Shown here one piece after another: positions 1 to 8,880 of a DNA stretch of 64,000 nt. Position 1 is the first letter of the stretch. Every line of letters starts with the position of its first letter. Origin of the DNA: Butyrivibrio fibrisolvens (lineage in GTDB: Bacteria; Bacillota; Clostridia; Lachnospirales; Lachnospiraceae). The stretch spans positions 1,426,001-1,490,000 of the forward strand of contig NZ_CP146963.1 in assembly GCF_037113525.1 (NCBI RefSeq), in the 5' to 3' direction. The notes below the pieces were generated by a model. That model was not told where the DNA came from and ran no database searches. It saw only the letters and a program-made list of their open reading frames with translations. The translations under genes were made by a program, and so were the position numbers.

Positions 1-461
1 CTAAGGATTACTCAGATATGCACTTCGAAGATTCCTGTGTATTCATTCCATACGGAACAATGGTAGATGAGTTCCAGCATATCGCTTACGAGAACCCTGG
101 CCTTACACCTAAGGACAGAAATGGCGTATGGCATGACCTTGAGCGCCAGTACAAGCCACACCTTGATTACAGCGGCAACCCATACTATGAAGGCGGCGCA
201 TTCTGGCAGAACAAGCATCATATCTATGACTGCCCTCTGTACTACATTGATTACTGCATCGCAGGTACAGACGCTCTCCAGTATAAAGTATGGATGGATA
301 AAGATTATAAGGCAGCATGGAACAGCTACTTAGAACTCTGCAAGCTCTCTGCATCAGATTTCTTCGACAGCATGATCACAAGAGTTGGTCTTAACAATCC
401 TTTTGAAGACGGATGCCTTAGAAACGTAGTTAAGCAGTTAGAGCAGACTATGGGTATTTAA
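1..461 (+). CDS. M3-family oligoendopeptidase, C-terminal part
   Basis: The reading frame is open to the left edge, so this is only the last 153 residues or so of a longer protein. The visible part resembles the C-terminal half of M3 metallopeptidases (PepF-like oligoendopeptidases) that cut short peptides in the cytoplasm: an MVDEFQH segment followed by NPGLTPKDRNGVW and RQYKPHLDY, then a run of helices and a final EQTMGI. The zinc-binding HExxH helix would lie upstream of the window, so catalytic competence cannot be judged. The gene ends shortly before an intrinsic terminator at 593. Family assignment rests on remembered sequence pattern, not on a search. Confidence 0.75.
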   Translation, partial: KDYSDMHFEDSCVFIPYGTMVDEFQHIAYENPGLTPKDRNGVWHDLERQYKPHLDYSGNPYYEGGAFWQNKHHIYDCPLYYIDYCIAGTDALQYKVWMDKDYKAAWNSYLELCKLSASDFFDSMITRVGLNNPFEDGCLRNVVKQLEQTMGI

Positions 462-592
462 AGTGTTTATTATACTGAATAATTGAATTATGACACACAT
501 TAGATGTGCGTTCGTGAAAACTATTTTTAAGAAGTCATATTCTTAAAAATAAAAATCGGTACTTGTTATATAAATAGTGAGAAAAAATTTAA

Positions 593-635
593 ATGATTGC
601 CTCTTGATATTTGGTTTAGAGGCAATCATTTTTTG
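593..635 (+). terminator. Intrinsic terminator after the M3 peptidase gene
   Basis: A perfect 12-bp stem (593-604 with 618-629) encloses a 13-nt loop and is followed by a run of six T. It lies about 130 bases downstream of the peptidase stop codon. The 130 bases between show no further gene. Confidence 0.85.
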
Positions 636-697
636 TTGGCTGAATTGAAAACTTTTTTATTGCTTAAATTTTTTTGACCAAAAGTTCAAATTTCTTG

Positions 698-726
698 TTG
701 ACAAATCAAATTATATTGATAATAAT
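698..726 (+). promoter_or_regulatory. Probable sigma-A promoter of the 34-codon gene
   Basis: TTGACA at 698-703 is separated by 17 bases from AATAAT at 721-726, in very AT-rich DNA. It points toward the small ORF at 784, giving a leader of about 50 bases. There is no competing gene nearby. Confidence 0.6.
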
Positions 727-783
727 AAAAACATCGATTTGGTTACGGGTCGATAAATATTAAAGAAAGTGAGGTAAAGAATA

Positions 784-888
784 ATGACAAATAAAGTGAC
801 ATTTATAGCGGCGAAAAATTGGCTTAATGCATTTAATACATTTAATTCAATTAATATATCTTTACCTCGGGTTTATTATTTAAATTAG
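784..888 (+). CDS. Free-standing 34-residue small protein, unknown
   Basis: ATG at 784 is preceded by GAGG at 771-774 (9-base spacing) and the frame ends at TAG 886-888, giving a 34-residue peptide beginning MTNKVTFIAAKN. It has its own promoter-like sequence (698-726) and its own terminator (944-975), so it looks like a complete monocistronic unit and not a leader of the ABC genes. The peptide has no clear membrane segment and only one obvious basic patch; I do not recognise it. It could alternatively be a small regulatory RNA whose ORF is accidental. The codon usage is too short to judge. Confidence 0.4.
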   Translation: MTNKVTFIAAKNWLNAFNTFNSINISLPRVYYLN

Positions 889-943
889 GAGTAGAGTAGC
901 TGTTTGGCTGTGCTCTTATAATTTAAATACTTATTGTGGAATT

Positions 944-975
944 AACCAGGTAAAGTGCACTTACCTGGTTTTTTT
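944..975 (+). terminator. Intrinsic terminator after the small gene
   Basis: A 10-bp perfect stem (944-953 with 961-970) with a 7-nt loop is followed directly by T971-975. It closes the unit that starts at the promoter near 698. Confidence 0.9.
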
Positions 976-1043
976 ATACCCATTTTTCAATACCACTTTT
1001 TATATTGACCCAGGTTTTACATTTAACTTGTTTTTTGCTAGTA

Positions 1044-1127
1044 ACTCAAACTTCCCGGTTGTTTTGGGGAGACGGAATCTTCCTGCAACAACTATTATTT
1101 CCCCAAAACAACCGGGAAAGTTTGAGT
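1044..1127 (+). repeat. Long hairpin directly before the ABC exporter genes
   Basis: Bases 1044-1070 and 1100-1127 are inverted copies of each other (27 bp with one bulged A in the right arm), separated by a 29-base loop. The right arm ends 7 bases before the GAGGAGG ribosome site (about 1134-1141) of the first ABC gene. No T-run follows it, so it is not a simple terminator. It may control translation or mRNA stability, or be a palindromic repeat insertion. A 10-base inner inverted repeat (GGAATCTTCC) sits in the loop. Confidence 0.75.
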
Positions 1128-1148
1128 GAATTTTTGAGGAGGAAACTT

Positions 1149-2882
1149 ATGAAGACACTTAGAAGTTATGTGCGAGAGCACTGGTTGACATATTCAGTAG
1201 CAATCATCTTTATGCTGATCGCTATTGCACTTGATATGATGTTTCCTAAGGTTACGAAGCTTATAGTAAACGAAGTAATTATAGGACAGGATTTTTCGAG
1301 ATTTTATCTCTTTCTTGGAGCGATAGTACTAATCGGCGTTGGCCGAAGTGTTTTTGGATATTTTAAAGAATTCACATTTGACAGAAACTGCATCGCCATT
1401 GGAACTGAGATGCGTAAGGACCTGTTCAATCATATTCAGGGACTTTCACTTGACTACTTTGATGATGCCAACACTGGCGAACTCATGGCCAGAGTCAAGG
1501 ATGATATCGACAAGATCTACAACCTTGTCGGAATGGTTGCGATGAGAGGTATGGAAGTTACTCTTAACGCAGTACTGGTACTGTATTTCATGTTCTCAAT
1601 AAATGCAGTACTTACGATCCTTCCGCTGATCTTCATGATCATCTGCGGAGCCACAGCGATCTTTATGGAGAAAAAGCTTGACCTTATCTACGACGATATC
1701 AGTGAAGAGAATGCAAAGCTTACCACAATCGCTGAAGAGAACCTTGCAGGAGTAAGAACCGTTAAGGCTTTTGCCAGAGAAGAGTATGAGATAGAGAAGT
1801 TCAAAAAGCACAACGTTAAATATTATGAGTACAACATGAAAGAAGCTATGGCGCTTCTTAGATTCTATCCGGTTTTCCAGCTGGCAGGAACCCTTCTTCC
1901 TGTTGCTTGTGCGGTACTTGGCGGATTCTTTGTAATAAACGGCAAGATGGACCTTGGTGATCTTACAGCTTACATCATCTATAGCCGTAACTGCACATGG
2001 CCTTTAGAAGAACTTGGATGGATCACAAATGAGTTTTCAAGCGCGATCGCTTCACTCAAGAAGGTACGTAAGATTTACACAGTTCATTCTACACTGGCAA
2101 TGTCTGAAAAGCCTGAGCACCTTGATAAGGTCAAGGGTAGCATTGAATTCGAGAATGTATCTCTTGATTTTGGTGATAACCATGTGCTTAGTGATATAAG
2201 CTTCACACTTACTGAAGGCAAAACAATTGGAATCATGGGTCAGACAGGCTCAGGTAAATCAACAATAGTTAACCTTATGCAGCGTTTCTATGATCCTACA
2301 AAAGGAACCATAAAGCTTGACGGTAAGGACATTAAGAACCTTGATCTTAACCAGGTCAGAGAGGCATCGGCAGTTGTAATGCAGGACGTATTTCTTTTCT
2401 CAGATACCATTAATGAGAACATCCGCATGGGACGCCGTGATGAAATGACTGACGAAGAGATCGCAGAAGCTGCAAGAATGGCTAATGCCGGCAGCTTTAT
2501 AGAAAAACTTGAAGACAAATACGAAACTGTAATCGGTGAAAGAGGCGTTGGCCTCTCCGGAGGACAGAAGCAGAGAATAAGCATTGCGAGAGCTCTTTCA
2601 AAGAAGGCTCCGATTCTGATACTTGATGATTCAACATCCGCTCTTGATATGGAGACAGAGGCTGAGATCCAGAAGACCTTGTCCGACATCAAGGCAGTTA
2701 CAAGGGTTATCGTAGCCCACAGAATATCAGCTGTCAGAAATGCTGATGAGATTCTCTATCTCGATAACGGCCGTATTGCAGAACGTGGAACACACGAAGA
2801 ATTACTTAGAAAGAAGGGACTTTACTACGACACTTACATTGCACAGTACGGCTCCCTTCAGGAAATGGAGGAAAGTGCATAA
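1149..2882 (+). CDS. Heterodimeric ABC exporter, half A (degenerate ATP site)
   Basis: A 577-residue half-transporter with six membrane helices in about the first 310 residues, then one ATPase domain: Walker A GQTGSGKST near residue 363, signature LSGGQ near 469, and Walker B ILILDDSTS near 489. The residue after the Walker B aspartate is Asp, not the catalytic Glu. That is the hallmark of the degenerate subunit in heterodimeric exporters such as BmrCD or TM287/288, which expel drugs or lipids. I chose ATG 1149 because GAGGAGG lies just upstream; the frame is open back to TTG 1005 but that would translate through the hairpin. The stop overlaps the next start by one base, indicating coupled translation. 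Confidence 0.92.
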   Translation: MKTLRSYVREHWLTYSVAIIFMLIAIALDMMFPKVTKLIVNEVIIGQDFSRFYLFLGAIVLIGVGRSVFGYFKEFTFDRNCIAIGTEMRKDLFNHIQGLSLDYFDDANTGELMARVKDDIDKIYNLVGMVAMRGMEVTLNAVLVLYFMFSINAVLTILPLIFMIICGATAIFMEKKLDLIYDDISEENAKLTTIAEENLAGVRTVKAFAREEYEIEKFKKHNVKYYEYNMKEAMALLRFYPVFQLAGTLLPVACAVLGGFFVINGKMDLGDLTAYIIYSRNCTWPLEELGWITNEFSSAIASLKKVRKIYTVHSTLAMSEKPEHLDKVKGSIEFENVSLDFGDNHVLSDISFTLTEGKTIGIMGQTGSGKSTIVNLMQRFYDPTKGTIKLDGKDIKNLDLNQVREASAVVMQDVFLFSDTINENIRMGRRDEMTDEEIAEAARMANAGSFIEKLEDKYETVIGERGVGLSGGQKQRISIARALSKKAPILILDDSTSALDMETEAEIQKTLSDIKAVTRVIVAHRISAVRNADEILYLDNGRIAERGTHEELLRKKGLYYDTYIAQYGSLQEMEESA

Positions 2883-4663
2883 TGGCTGCTAATTCTTTTA
2901 GAGAAGATGAGCATATAAATAATAGTGACAAAAAGAAAATTTTTGTCAGAATAATCAGATACTTAAGACCACATATAAAAGAGATCATCCCGGTTATAAT
3001 ATCCCTCATGATCACAGTAGGGATCGGCCTTGTGAGTCCGCTTCTTATCGAATACGCAATAGACGTACACGTTGCTGACAAGAATATGAGAGGTCTTATC
3101 ATCGTTGCAAGTAGCGTTGCTCTCCTTGGTCTTGTATATATGCTCTTTGTAAAACTCAGAATGTATATGATGAACAAGGTTGCAAATAAGATACTTCTGG
3201 ACATCAGAGAAGAACTATACGAGCACATCCAGAAGCTCTCATTCACCTTTTTTGACTCAAGACCCACAGGTAAGATCCTGGCTAGGATCATCGGCGATGT
3301 TAACTCCCTCAAGGATGTTATGGCCAACACCATCACGAACCTTATACCGAACTTTATAACAGTATTTGGCGTTGTGTTCATAATGCTCGTTAAGGACTGG
3401 AAGCTTGCCCTTGGAACCCTTTGTTCCATGCCCCTTATGATAATCGCGATCTTCTGGATCCGCAGCATGACTCACACAAGATGGGCAGATATGAGAAAAA
3501 AGGCTTCGAACCTTAATGCCTACGTTCATGAAGACATTGCAGGAATCGCTGTAGTACAGAGTTTCCACGCAGAAGATGAGACAAGATCAACCTTCGAGGA
3601 TCTTGCCAACAAGCACAGAGATTCTTATATCTCAGCATGCAGAGCAGCAGACCTCTTCGGACCAGCCATCGACATGAGCTGGGCTGTGAGCAGCATGATG
3701 CTGTACCTGGTTGCTGTAAGACTTCTTGGTTATACAGAAGCTTCAGTTGGACTTATTGCTGCATTTGCAAGCTATGCAACAATGTTCTGGAGCCCTATCA
3801 TGGGACTTTCAAACTACTACAACCAGCTTGTTACCAACATCTCAGCAGCAGAAAGAGTATTCGATATCCTTGATACAGAGCCTGAGATCGTGGACAAAGA
3901 AGATGCAGAGGAGCTTCCAGATATCACAGGACAGGTAAGCTTTGCAAACGTAGGATTTACCTACGATGAAGGAACAGCTAGTGAAAAGAAGGTCCTTGAG
4001 AATGTAAACTTCACAGCAAAGCCCGGAGAAACAATTGCTCTTGTAGGACCGACAGGCGCAGGTAAGACTACCATTGTAAATCTCATAAGCAGATTTTATG
4101 ACATCCAGAAGGGTAAGATACTTGTCGATGGCCATGATATTACAGGAGTTAAGATCAACAGCCTTCGTAGACAGATGGGCATCATGACCCAGGACAATTT
4201 CATTTTCAGCGGAACAGTTAGAGAGAACATCATGTATGGAAACCTCTCCGCAACCGAAGAAGAGATGATCGAAGCTGCTAAAGCTGTAAATGCCCACGAC
4301 TTCATCATGAAGCTTGAAAATGGCTACGATACTGTGTTAAAAGAGCGCGGCGCAGGCCTTTCAATCGGCCAAAGACAGCTCATTGCTTTTGCAAGAACTA
4401 TGATCAGTAAGCCTAAGATACTGATCCTTGACGAAGCTACAAGTAATATCGATACACATACTGAGCTTCTGGTTCAGAAAGGCATACAGACCATGCTTTC
4501 AGGAAGAACAAGCTTTGTCATTGCTCATAGACTTTCTACCATCAAGAGTGCCGACCGTATATTTGTAATTAACGATGGTGGAATTGCTGAAAGCGGAAGC
4601 CATGAAAATCTTCTGCGTAAGCACGGTGCATACTATGACCTGTATATGGCTCAGTTTGCGTAA
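2882..4663 (+). CDS. Heterodimeric ABC exporter, half B (catalytic ATP site)
   Basis: A 593-residue partner of the preceding gene, starting inside its stop codon. It has six N-terminal membrane helices, Walker A GPTGAGKTT near residue 389, a non-consensus signature LSIGQ near 492, and an intact Walker B LILDEATS near 513. The intact Glu here and altered signature pair with the degenerate Walker B of half A: one competent and one degenerate ATP site, the standard layout of BmrC/BmrD-type exporters in the plasma membrane. Substrate cannot be read from sequence. No adjacent transcriptional regulator is visible; the hairpin at 1044-1127 is the only regulatory candidate. Confidence 0.92.
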   Translation: MAANSFREDEHINNSDKKKIFVRIIRYLRPHIKEIIPVIISLMITVGIGLVSPLLIEYAIDVHVADKNMRGLIIVASSVALLGLVYMLFVKLRMYMMNKVANKILLDIREELYEHIQKLSFTFFDSRPTGKILARIIGDVNSLKDVMANTITNLIPNFITVFGVVFIMLVKDWKLALGTLCSMPLMIIAIFWIRSMTHTRWADMRKKASNLNAYVHEDIAGIAVVQSFHAEDETRSTFEDLANKHRDSYISACRAADLFGPAIDMSWAVSSMMLYLVAVRLLGYTEASVGLIAAFASYATMFWSPIMGLSNYYNQLVTNISAAERVFDILDTEPEIVDKEDAEELPDITGQVSFANVGFTYDEGTASEKKVLENVNFTAKPGETIALVGPTGAGKTTIVNLISRFYDIQKGKILVDGHDITGVKINSLRRQMGIMTQDNFIFSGTVRENIMYGNLSATEEEMIEAAKAVNAHDFIMKLENGYDTVLKERGAGLSIGQRQLIAFARTMISKPKILILDEATSNIDTHTELLVQKGIQTMLSGRTSFVIAHRLSTIKSADRIFVINDGGIAESGSHENLLRKHGAYYDLYMAQFA

Positions 4664-4836
4664 GGCAATCCCAAACACCCATATATCCAAAATGTAGTTG
4701 AAAAATGTCTGCAGGTATGGTATTCTAATCAAGGTCTGTTCTTAACGAAAGATATGATCAGTGTAAAAAATATCTTTTGACCCAGACAGATACATATGAT
4801 ATGCAATAACAGAATAATTCGGGAGGTCATTTTACA

Positions 4837-5088
4837 ATGGCATTTGCAGTTAAACTTCTTGTAAATATTATATATTTGGGTGTTTGCTTCGCCCTTGTTG
4901 GAATCATCATTTCACAGCAGGGTAAGACACAGAGCCTTGGAGCCCTCACAGGTCAGGCAAGTTCTGATACATACTGGGCTAAGAACAAGGGACGTTCTAC
5001 AGAAGGAAGACTTAGAACAGCTACAATCGTTCTTACAGTTCTTTTCTTCGCACTTTCTATATTCCTTAACACAGGAATCGTAGACTGA
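4837..5088 (+). CDS. secG: Preprotein translocase subunit SecG
   Basis: An 83-residue protein with two membrane helices (about residues 3-25 and 60-78) linked by a polar loop containing GKTQSLGAL and ASSDTYWAKNKGR, matching the SecG family in length and layout. SecG joins SecYE in the plasma membrane and helps SecA-driven protein export. The ribosome site GGGAGG lies just before the ATG. It stands alone, 173 bases after the ABC genes, has its own terminator, and is followed by rnr and smpB, the usual order in Firmicutes. Confidence 0.93.
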   Translation: MAFAVKLLVNIIYLGVCFALVGIIISQQGKTQSLGALTGQASSDTYWAKNKGRSTEGRLRTATIVLTVLFFALSIFLNTGIVD

Positions 5089-5105
5089 TTCAGTGGAATA
5101 ATGAC

Positions 5106-5138
5106 GCGGCACTCTATTTATAGGGTGTCGCTTTTTAT
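5106..5138 (+). terminator. Intrinsic terminator after secG
   Basis: A 10-bp stem (5106-5115 with 5122-5131, two G-U pairs in the RNA) with a 6-nt loop and a T5 run follows the secG stop codon by 17 bases. Confidence 0.85.
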
Positions 5139-5245
5139 TTTATAAAACATTAGTTTGAGAATAATCTATAATGTATTTAGAGATATTATAAGAAGTTATA
5201 TTGCCCTCGGATATCAAGTCATGAGATTTTTGGAGTAATAACTAA

Positions 5246-7993
5246 ATGGCAAAAAAGAAAATAAAAAATGAACAGGAAACATTCATGATAGCACAGGACC
5301 GTAAAGCTATGGTCAATGCCTTTATTCATGATGATAAATATTCTCCAATGAAGGAGAAGGAACTGGCTGTTTTCCTTCAAGTTGAAAAGGAAGACCGTAA
5401 CGAGCTTGCGCAGATCCTAGAAGACCTTGTTAATGAAGGCCAGATCATTAGGAATAACAGAGGAAGATATCTTAAGTCTGACGCCGGAATCATTGGTGTA
5501 TTCACCAGCAACAGCAGAGGCTTTGGATTTGTTACTGTTGAAGGAAGAGATGATGATATCTACATTCCTGAAGGAGAAACCGGCAACGCATTCCTTGGAG
5601 ATACGGTTGCTGTCGAGCTCATGCGCGAGCAGGCAGGCAAGAGGCAGGAAGGCCGCATCATAAGGATCGTAATGCGCGGAATGACTGAAGTTGTCGGAAC
5701 TTATGAAAGTTCTAAGACCTTCGGTTTTGTAAGAGCAGATAATAACAAGATTCCAAACGACATATTCGTTCCAAAAGAACGCAGCAAGGGCGCGGTATCA
5801 GGAGATAAAGTCGTTGTTGAGATCACAGACTACGGCGACATCGCTACAGGTAAGAACCCTGAAGGTAAAGTCAAAGAAATCATAGGTAACATCAATGATC
5901 CCGGCGTAGATATTCTTGCTATCGTTAAAGGATACGAGATACCAAGCGAGTTCCCTGAAAGAGTCATGAACCAGGCTATGAGAACTTCTGACACAGTCAG
6001 TGAAGCCGATATGCTTGGAAGAAGAGACCTTCGAGATGTTCAGATGGTCACAATCGACGGCGAAGAAAGTAAAGACCTTGATGATGCAGTAAGCGTAAGC
6101 ATTGACGATGAAGGCTTTTATCATCTTGGAGTTCATATCGCTGACGTTGCTAACTACGTACAGGAGGGCTCTGCACTTGACAGAGAAGCCTTAAAGCGCG
6201 GAACCAGCGTATACCTCGTAGACCGCGTTATACCTATGCTTCCTCATAAGCTTTCAAATGGAATATGCTCTCTCAATCACGGAGAAGACAGACTTGCCAT
6301 GAGCTGCCTTATGAAGATCAATAATAAGGGCGAGATCGTAGATCATGAGATCGTAGAATCCGTAATCAACGTAGATGAGAGAATGACCTATACAAGCGTT
6401 GGCAAGATCATAGCCTGTAACGATGAAGAGGAAAAAGAGAAGTATGCAAACCTCGTCCCCATGTTCGAGCAGATGTACGAGCTTGCCAAGATCCTCAAAA
6501 AGCGCAGATTTGAACGTGGCTCAATAGAGTTCGACTCAGTAGAAGCCAAGATCAAGCTTGATACAGAAGGTAATCCTGTAAGCATTGAAAAAGAAGAAAG
6601 AGGCCCTGCCAACGAGCTTATCGAGGACTTCATGCTTGCGGCAAATGAAACTGTAGCCCAGCATTTCTACTGGCTTCAGGTGCCTTTTGTCTATAGAACA
6701 CACGAACAGCCATCAGAAGCTAAGATTGATACACTTACAAGCTTCATCAGAGGCTTCGGCTATCATCTCAATATCCGTCAGGATGAGATAAGACCTATGG
6801 AGATTCAGAAGCTCCTTTCCAAAATAGAAGGAAGCAGAGAAGAATCCATAATAAGCAGAGTCGCTTTAAGAAGCATGATGCAGGCTAAGTATACAACAGA
6901 GTGCGTGGGACATTTCGGACTTGCACTCCAGTATTACTGCCACTTTACATCACCGATAAGACGTTATCCTGACCTTCAGATTCACAGGATCATCAAGGAT
7001 AGCATCAGAGGACGACTTGATGAAAAGAAGCTTGCGCATTATACTGAAATTCTTCCGGAAGTTGCAAAACACTGCTCCGATACAGAAAGACGTGCTGATG
7101 ATGCAGAGCGCGATACAGATAAGCTCAAGAAAGCTGAATATATGGAGCAGCACATTGGCGAAGTATATGATGGCGTAATCTCAGGTGTTACAGCCTGGGG
7201 AATGTTCGTCGAGCTTGATAATACCTGCGAAGGCATGATCAGACTTGCAGAACTTACCGATGACTATTATATTTTTGATGAGCAGAATTTTACACTTACA
7301 GGAACTGATTTTGGCAAAGAGTACAGACTTGGACAGAAGGTCAAGATCAAGGTTGTAGGTGCTGACAGAATTGAAAAGACTGTAGATTTCAGGATCGTTG
7401 ATGAAGATACAGATCCTGATGATATACAGCTTAAGCCTGCCAAGAAGCATTACGTATTAAAACTCATGGAAGAAGAGGCTGCGAGAAAAGAAGAAGCTTC
7501 CATGAAGAATAACGTAACATCATCTGAGGATGATTCTGATAAGAGAACAGGTAGACGTTCACGTAAGGAGTCTGATGGCTATAGCACCGATGAATCAGAT
7601 GAAAATGCTAAAAGAGATCTTGCGAAGAGAAAGAGAAAACTTACTCTTGAAGATTTCGAAGATGACTTTGACGAAGTCGAAAATCACTTCAGAAGCCGCA
7701 AGCATACTGATCTTGATGACATAGACTTCAGTGACGGCGAAGATGATAACCTTATGACTGCCGCAGAGCTTCGCGCGCATGAGCGCAAAAAGCGCATGAT
7801 AGAAGGACTTGAACCTGACGGCCGTACAGGAAGACCAAGAGAAAAGAAGCGTTCATCTAACAACAGTACAAAGAGCCATAAGTCCAAGGAAAGCGGACCT
7901 CAGGAAAAAGGCCATAAGAAGTATAAGGTGCACAAATATAAGAAGTCTGCAACTTCAAAAGCAGCTCGCAGCAACCAGAAAAAGAAAAGATGA
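5246..7993 (+). CDS. rnr: Ribonuclease R
   Basis: A 915-residue 3'-to-5' exoribonuclease of the RNase II/RNB family. Order: N-terminal winged-helix-like region (about 1-80), cold-shock-type OB folds (about 85-240), RNB catalytic domain from about 265 with the acidic cluster DGEESKDLDDAV near 271, S1 domain from about 637 (GEVYDGVISG), then a long, highly charged low-complexity tail (about 720-915) ending in Lys/Arg. The tail makes it longer than the usual 700-800 residues. RNase R degrades structured RNA and, with SmpB-tmRNA, the mRNAs of stalled ribosomes, which fits the smpB gene 68 bases downstream. No ssrA (tmRNA) gene was seen in the window. Confidence 0.95.
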   Translation: MAKKKIKNEQETFMIAQDRKAMVNAFIHDDKYSPMKEKELAVFLQVEKEDRNELAQILEDLVNEGQIIRNNRGRYLKSDAGIIGVFTSNSRGFGFVTVEGRDDDIYIPEGETGNAFLGDTVAVELMREQAGKRQEGRIIRIVMRGMTEVVGTYESSKTFGFVRADNNKIPNDIFVPKERSKGAVSGDKVVVEITDYGDIATGKNPEGKVKEIIGNINDPGVDILAIVKGYEIPSEFPERVMNQAMRTSDTVSEADMLGRRDLRDVQMVTIDGEESKDLDDAVSVSIDDEGFYHLGVHIADVANYVQEGSALDREALKRGTSVYLVDRVIPMLPHKLSNGICSLNHGEDRLAMSCLMKINNKGEIVDHEIVESVINVDERMTYTSVGKIIACNDEEEKEKYANLVPMFEQMYELAKILKKRRFERGSIEFDSVEAKIKLDTEGNPVSIEKEERGPANELIEDFMLAANETVAQHFYWLQVPFVYRTHEQPSEAKIDTLTSFIRGFGYHLNIRQDEIRPMEIQKLLSKIEGSREESIISRVALRSMMQAKYTTECVGHFGLALQYYCHFTSPIRRYPDLQIHRIIKDSIRGRLDEKKLAHYTEILPEVAKHCSDTERRADDAERDTDKLKKAEYMEQHIGEVYDGVISGVTAWGMFVELDNTCEGMIRLAELTDDYYIFDEQNFTLTGTDFGKEYRLGQKVKIKVVGADRIEKTVDFRIVDEDTDPDDIQLKPAKKHYVLKLMEEEAARKEEASMKNNVTSSEDDSDKRTGRRSRKESDGYSTDESDENAKRDLAKRKRKLTLEDFEDDFDEVENHFRSRKHTDLDDIDFSDGEDDNLMTAAELRAHERKKRMIEGLEPDGRTGRPREKKRSSNNSTKSHKSKESGPQEKGHKKYKVHKYKKSATSKAARSNQKKKR

Positions 7994-8061
7994 TGACTAT
8001 TGAAAGAATAGAAATCAAGAAGCAAAACTATTAATATAATACTTGAATGGGAGAAGTTATA

Positions 8062-8526
8062 ATGGCAGAAGAGAAGATAAAGCTGGTATGTAATAACAAG
8101 AAAGCATACCACGAGTATTTTATCGAAGACAAATATGAAGCAGGAATAGAACTTGTCGGAACCGAAGTTAAGTCTATCCGTATGGGCAGATGCAGCCTTG
8201 GTGAATCCTTTGTTGTGATCAAGGATGGACAGGCTGACCTGTGCGGAATGAATGTAAGTCCTTATGAAAAGGGCAATATATTCAACAAAGATCCGCTTCG
8301 TGTCAGAAGACTTCTCCTTCACAAGAATGAGATCATGAAACTCGAGCAGCAGGTCAAGATCAAAGGCTATACAATAGTTCCGCTTCAGGTGTATTTCAAG
8401 AAAGGCCGCGTCAAAGTTGAGATAGGCCTTGGCCGAGGCAAGAAACTCTATGATAAGAGAGAGTCAGATGCAAAGCGTGACCAGCAGCGTGAAGTAGAGA
8501 AAAACTACAAAATGCGACTTAGATAA
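8062..8526 (+). CDS. smpB: SsrA-binding protein SmpB
   Basis: A 154-residue protein matching SmpB across its length: NKKAYHEYFI near the start, GTEVKSIRMG, a SPYEKGNIFN segment, and a basic C-terminal tail (KRDQQREVEKNYK) that enters the empty ribosomal A site. It delivers tmRNA to stalled ribosomes. I chose ATG 8062 (MAEEKI) over the upstream in-frame ATG 8047 because GGGAGA lies 7 bases before it. It follows rnr closely and ends the secG-rnr-smpB neighbourhood; a strong terminator follows. Confidence 0.95.
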   Translation: MAEEKIKLVCNNKKAYHEYFIEDKYEAGIELVGTEVKSIRMGRCSLGESFVVIKDGQADLCGMNVSPYEKGNIFNKDPLRVRRLLLHKNEIMKLEQQVKIKGYTIVPLQVYFKKGRVKVEIGLGRGKKLYDKRESDAKRDQQREVEKNYKMRLR

Positions 8527-8555
8527 GCTAAGAAAAGTTATAGTATTAGTAATAA

Positions 8556-8590
8556 CCTCCAAAAACCCAACCGTTTTTGGAGGCTTTTTT
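8556..8590 (+). terminator. Intrinsic terminator after smpB
   Basis: An 11-bp perfect stem (8556-8566 with 8573-8583), 6-nt loop, and a run of T after GGAGGC. It separates smpB from the sugar locus. Confidence 0.92.
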
Positions 8591-8631
8591 TATATATTGC
8601 CATAATATTTTAAAGAACTTTTATAATTCTA

Positions 8632-8660
8632 TTGACACATTTAAGTATCTTGTGTAATAT
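8632..8660 (+). promoter_or_regulatory. Sigma-A promoter of the sugar transport operon
   Basis: TTGACA (8632-8637) and TAATAT (8655-8660) are separated by exactly 17 bases. It is the only strong promoter in the 354-base gap before the permease genes and leaves a leader of about 210 bases. A LacI-type operator begins 9 bases after the -10 box. Confidence 0.8.
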
Positions 8661-8668
8661 GACATTAT

Positions 8669-8680
8669 GAAATGGGTTTC
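8669..8680. promoter_or_regulatory. LacI-type operator 1 at the start site
   Basis: GAAATGGGTTTC is a near-palindrome of the GAAAnCGnTTTC type bound by LacI-family repressors. It lies where transcription should begin, a position suited to repression. A LacI-family gene (14908) sits in the same locus. The target assignment is inference. Confidence 0.6.
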
Positions 8681-8830
8681 AAAATAAAATATACGTCAAA
8701 ATACACAAAGCAAATTAAAGCTATATCGTATAAGGACATCAGAAGTAGTTAAAATTAACGGAAGTAAGCTATCGATACATATCAAATATATGTTTTGGTT
8801 CAGAAACTTCCATTTTTTAATCTCAAGCAA

Positions 8831-8842
8831 GAAACCGATTTC
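8831..8842. promoter_or_regulatory. LacI-type operator 2 in the leader
   Basis: GAAACCGATTTC matches the LacI-family operator pattern with a central CG. It is 162 bases downstream of operator 1 and 39 bases before the permease start codon. Two spaced sites allow DNA looping by a tetrameric or paired repressor. Confidence 0.6.
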
Positions 8843-8880
8843 AAAAATCATTCATTTGGATTTCAGCAGGAGAGGAAAGT

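Noticed and set aside
1005..1148. 48-codon upstream extension of the first ABC gene beginning at TTG 1005
   Set aside because: It would translate through the hairpin, lacks a ribosome site, and gives a Phe/Leu-rich N-terminus not seen in half-transporters. ATG 1149 has a strong site.
5798..6136. Opposite-strand open frames inside rnr and other long genes
   Set aside because: They lack ribosome sites and mirror the codon bias of the real gene on the other strand.
8760..8812. GGAAGT/ACTTCC hairpin with a following T6 in the leader of the sugar operon
   Set aside because: Only six base pairs with a 40-base loop; unlikely to stop transcription. The operator at 8831 is a better explanation of control.
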